Under the pieces are notes generated by a model. It saw only the letters and a list, made by a program, of their open reading frames with translations, was not told the DNA's origin and did no database searches. The position numbers and the translations under genes were made by a program. DNA of 39,469 nucleotides from a virus: the IMG/VR virus record IMGVR_UViG_3300006919_000142, positions 1 through 39,469 of that record; one strand, written 5' to 3'. Below, piece by piece: positions 37,461-39,469 of this stretch; position 1 is the first letter of the stretch; every line of letters begins with the position of its first letter.

Positions 37461-39322
37461 TGCCAGGATCATCTAAGAAGAAGGTCTCTAAGCTTCGGGA
37501 TGAGGGTAAGCATGAGTTAGCTGATTGGTTTGAGGCTAAGGAGAAGGCGAGAGCTGAGGGGAAAGAGCTTTGGCGTTGGATGAAAGAAAATCCTAAGCCA
37601 GGAGAGGTATCGACTCCTAAAGAATCAACCAATCAGCGTACCTTGCGAAAGATAAACGAGTTCAGGGACAGTGATGAGGTAAAAAAAAACTTTACAATCC
37701 CCCCTCAAGAGCTAGGTATATTAGAGAAGATACGTGAGAATAAGAAGAAGTTAAAAGTAAGAGCTAGGAAGGCTTTTGCGAACAATTCGGTTACTGAGCT
37801 GCGTACGCTTTACAAGGTTATGAATCGTTTAGATGTTGAGGAAAAGAAGATTATATTTAAGTATGACTTTGCTCAATTTGACGATTATTTCTTTAGTGAT
37901 ATTCAAGATAGGGTAGCTACTGCGCCTTTTCATTATGAGATGGTTAAGTTATATAATACGGCACCTAGATCATGTGTTGTATGTCCCCGTGGTCATGCGA
38001 AGAGTACAACTGCAAGGAAATATATATTGCATCAATTATTATATCGCGAGGTAACTTATGTTGTGATTATTGGTGCGTCTGAGGAGATGGCGGCTCAGAA
38101 CTTGAGATGGATAAGAGACCAATTTACTGATAATGATCGAGTAATTGATGTTTATGGATATTTAAAAAATAAGGATAAGTGGGCTGACTCTCAATTTCAG
38201 ACTAATACAGGGTTAAAGGTTGTGGCTAAGGGGGCTGGGCAGAAGGTTCGTGGTGCTAATGAGAAGGGGCGACCTGATATGATATATATCGATGATTTGG
38301 AGGATGACGAGCAGGTATCATCTAGAGATCGTCGGACGAAGTTAAAGGACTGGTTAACGAAGGCGTTGATGCCATCTAAGAGTAGGAATGGCCGTATAAT
38401 TATTACGGGGACTATTTTACATATGGATTCGTTGCTTAAGAATATAAGTGAGAATAAGGTTAAGGATCATTTACCCTGGCAGGTGTTATGGTACCAGGCT
38501 CTTAGCAAGAATGAAGATGGAGAAGAGGTTGCGTTATGGCCAGAACATAAACCTGTATCTGAATTAGTGGAGCTTAGGAATACAGATCCAGAGTCGTTTG
38601 CGCAGGAATACCAGAACAACCCTACATCGGGAGCAATGCAGGTTTTTAAGCGTGATGAGTATAATTATTACGATGAGAATGATATTCGTATTGATGATGT
38701 TGAGGGGAAAGTATATGTAAAAGGAAAGCAAGTATCTGTGTTATTAACACCAGATTTAGCCCTCTCGGAGAGGGAGGGTGCTGACTATACGGTTTTCACT
38801 ATTACGGGTATGGATAGCGGGAGTAACTTGTATGTTTTGGACTATGAGAGGTTTCGGTCAGCGGACCCTTATGAGCAGATAGAGATGATGTTTGATATGA
38901 TGCGGAAGTGGCACTGTGAGATAATGACCATGGAGACGGTTGCATTCCAGAAGACATTTAAGAGGATGCTTGAGTATGAGATGGAGAAGCGTGATATATT
39001 TTTCTATATTCATGAGTTATCTAGATCCTCTATTCGTAAAATATTTCGTATTAAAGCTTTAAAGGCACCAATAAGAGCCTCTAAGATATATTGGAGACAT
39101 GATCACTTTGAGCTTGAGGATGAGTTATCTCAGGTGAGTGCGACGTCCTTAGGTACGCATGATGATGTTATTGATACACTGGCTGATTCTTGGGAGGTTC
39201 AGGTCGAGATGTATGAGGAGAATAATGTTAAGGCACCAGAGATAAATACTGTAGAATGGGCTATACAAGAAGGGTTATTACCGACTGAATATGAGAAAAT
39301 GGAGATGAGCAGATATGGCTAA
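37460..39322 (+). CDS. terL: Terminase large subunit
   Basis: The 620-residue packaging motor has Walker A CPRGHAKST (175-183), Walker B MIYIDDLED (274-282), coupling motif ITGT (315-318), and a nuclease domain beginning LLTPDLALSEREGADYT (Asp432, Asp442), then MTMETVAF (Glu491) and HDDVIDTLAD. It cuts and pumps DNA into the prohead at the portal. The first 100 residues are a lysine-rich extension (EKARAEGKELWRWMKENPKPG) not needed in many terminases. An A9 run at 37681 encodes Lys-Lys-Asn. Its stop overlaps the portal start in ATGGCTAA. Confidence 0.93.
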   Translation: MPGSSKKKVSKLRDEGKHELADWFEAKEKARAEGKELWRWMKENPKPGEVSTPKESTNQRTLRKINEFRDSDEVKKNFTIPPQELGILEKIRENKKKLKVRARKAFANNSVTELRTLYKVMNRLDVEEKKIIFKYDFAQFDDYFFSDIQDRVATAPFHYEMVKLYNTAPRSCVVCPRGHAKSTTARKYILHQLLYREVTYVVIIGASEEMAAQNLRWIRDQFTDNDRVIDVYGYLKNKDKWADSQFQTNTGLKVVAKGAGQKVRGANEKGRPDMIYIDDLEDDEQVSSRDRRTKLKDWLTKALMPSKSRNGRIIITGTILHMDSLLKNISENKVKDHLPWQVLWYQALSKNEDGEEVALWPEHKPVSELVELRNTDPESFAQEYQNNPTSGAMQVFKRDEYNYYDENDIRIDDVEGKVYVKGKQVSVLLTPDLALSEREGADYTVFTITGMDSGSNLYVLDYERFRSADPYEQIEMMFDMMRKWHCEIMTMETVAFQKTFKRMLEYEMEKRDIFFYIHELSRSSIRKIFRIKALKAPIRASKIYWRHDHFELEDELSQVSATSLGTHDDVIDTLADSWEVQVEMYEENNVKAPEINTVEWAIQEGLLPTEYEKMEMSRYG

Positions 39323-39469
39323 GAATGATAATTTAGATGAGTTGTATGATGAGGCCCTTTTATCTGATGATCTATCAGGTTCTAAGAGGGTTTCACATAA
39401 GGCTATTGAGCATGTGGTTGATTTATTTGAGAAGTATCGTGATATGCGTAGGTTTAGAAGGGGTGGGAA
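39315..39469 (+). CDS. Portal protein, N-terminal part (3'-truncated by window edge)
   Basis: ATG 39315 overlaps the terminase stop by eight bases (ATGGCTAA). The 51 visible codons begin MAKNDNLDELYDEALLSDDL and end in HVVDLFEKYRDMRRFRRGG, typical of the N-terminal helix of portal proteins. The reading phase continues into the frame at base 2 if the ends are joined, but most of the portal core is not in the window. Confidence 0.65.
   Translation, partial: MAKNDNLDELYDEALLSDDLSGSKRVSHKAIEHVVDLFEKYRDMRRFRRGG

Noticed and set aside
37681-37689. A9 run in the terminase gene as a programmed frameshift site
   Set aside because: The frame is continuous through it, no alternative product of use is visible, and such runs are common in AT-rich DNA.
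1-39469. tRNA genes, integrase, attachment sites and insertion sequences
   Set aside because: I looked for tRNA-like cloverleaf ends, recombinase motifs and transposase frames and saw none. A lytic lifestyle is likely but not proven, as some lysogeny genes are hard to recognise.

Overview
The window reads as an almost complete, AT-rich genome of a tailed double-stranded DNA phage with podovirus-type virion genes. It carries an SU10-type (DUF5309) major capsid protein, a large terminase, a portal, an adaptor, a stabilisation-type protein and three large internal or ejection-type proteins, and no tape measure or tail sheath. All three stop codons end genes and AGGAG-type ribosome sites are common, so the host is a bacterium using the standard code. 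A Gram-negative host is likely (Lar-like protein, nonulosonate genes, perfect DnaA box) but not proven. The window opens inside the 3' part of the portal gene and closes inside its 5' part. It is therefore probably a circular or circularly permuted genome missing only the middle of that gene.

Layout. (1) A rightward late block starts at about 36.2 kb (terminase small-subunit candidate, three small proteins, terminase, portal), leaves the window and re-enters at base 1. It continues through scaffold, capsid, a glycosyltransferase/methyltransferase cassette (2.86-5.82 kb), tail adaptor and stabilisation proteins, fibre-like proteins, a putative lysis group (9.8-10.9 kb), virion decoration proteins and three large internal proteins, ending at 19.3 kb. 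(2) A leftward early/middle block runs from about 35.7 kb down to 19.3 kb. It is one tightly packed series of genes, often joined by ATGA or TAATG overlaps. It holds ribbon-helix-helix regulators, a probable single-strand DNA binding protein, a SNF2-type helicase, a Lar-like protein, two hexapeptide-repeat paralogues, ThyX, a nonulosonic-acid pathway (NeuB, HAD phosphatase, CMP-transferase-like), a primase-helicase, a VRR-NUC nuclease, a DUF6378 protein and an RmlB-type sugar dehydratase. (3) The two blocks diverge from a roughly 800-base non-coding region (35.58-36.37 kb). It contains a near-consensus leftward promoter, inverted repeats, a perfect DnaA box, a terminator and a GC-rich G-quadruplex motif next to the terminase genes. 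It is the best candidate for replication origin, regulatory switch and packaging site.

How the genes fit together. Replication appears to rely on the host polymerase, with phage primase-helicase, SNF2 helicase, single-strand binding protein, nuclease and ThyX. Sugar-activation genes in the early block and sugar-transfer genes in the late block together suggest a phage-encoded glycosylation or host-surface modification system. The most unusual proteins are the two tandem paralogues at 28.5-30.6 kb. Their 70 and 23 hexapeptides carry glutamine at nearly every position where related phage beta-helix proteins carry valine or isoleucine.
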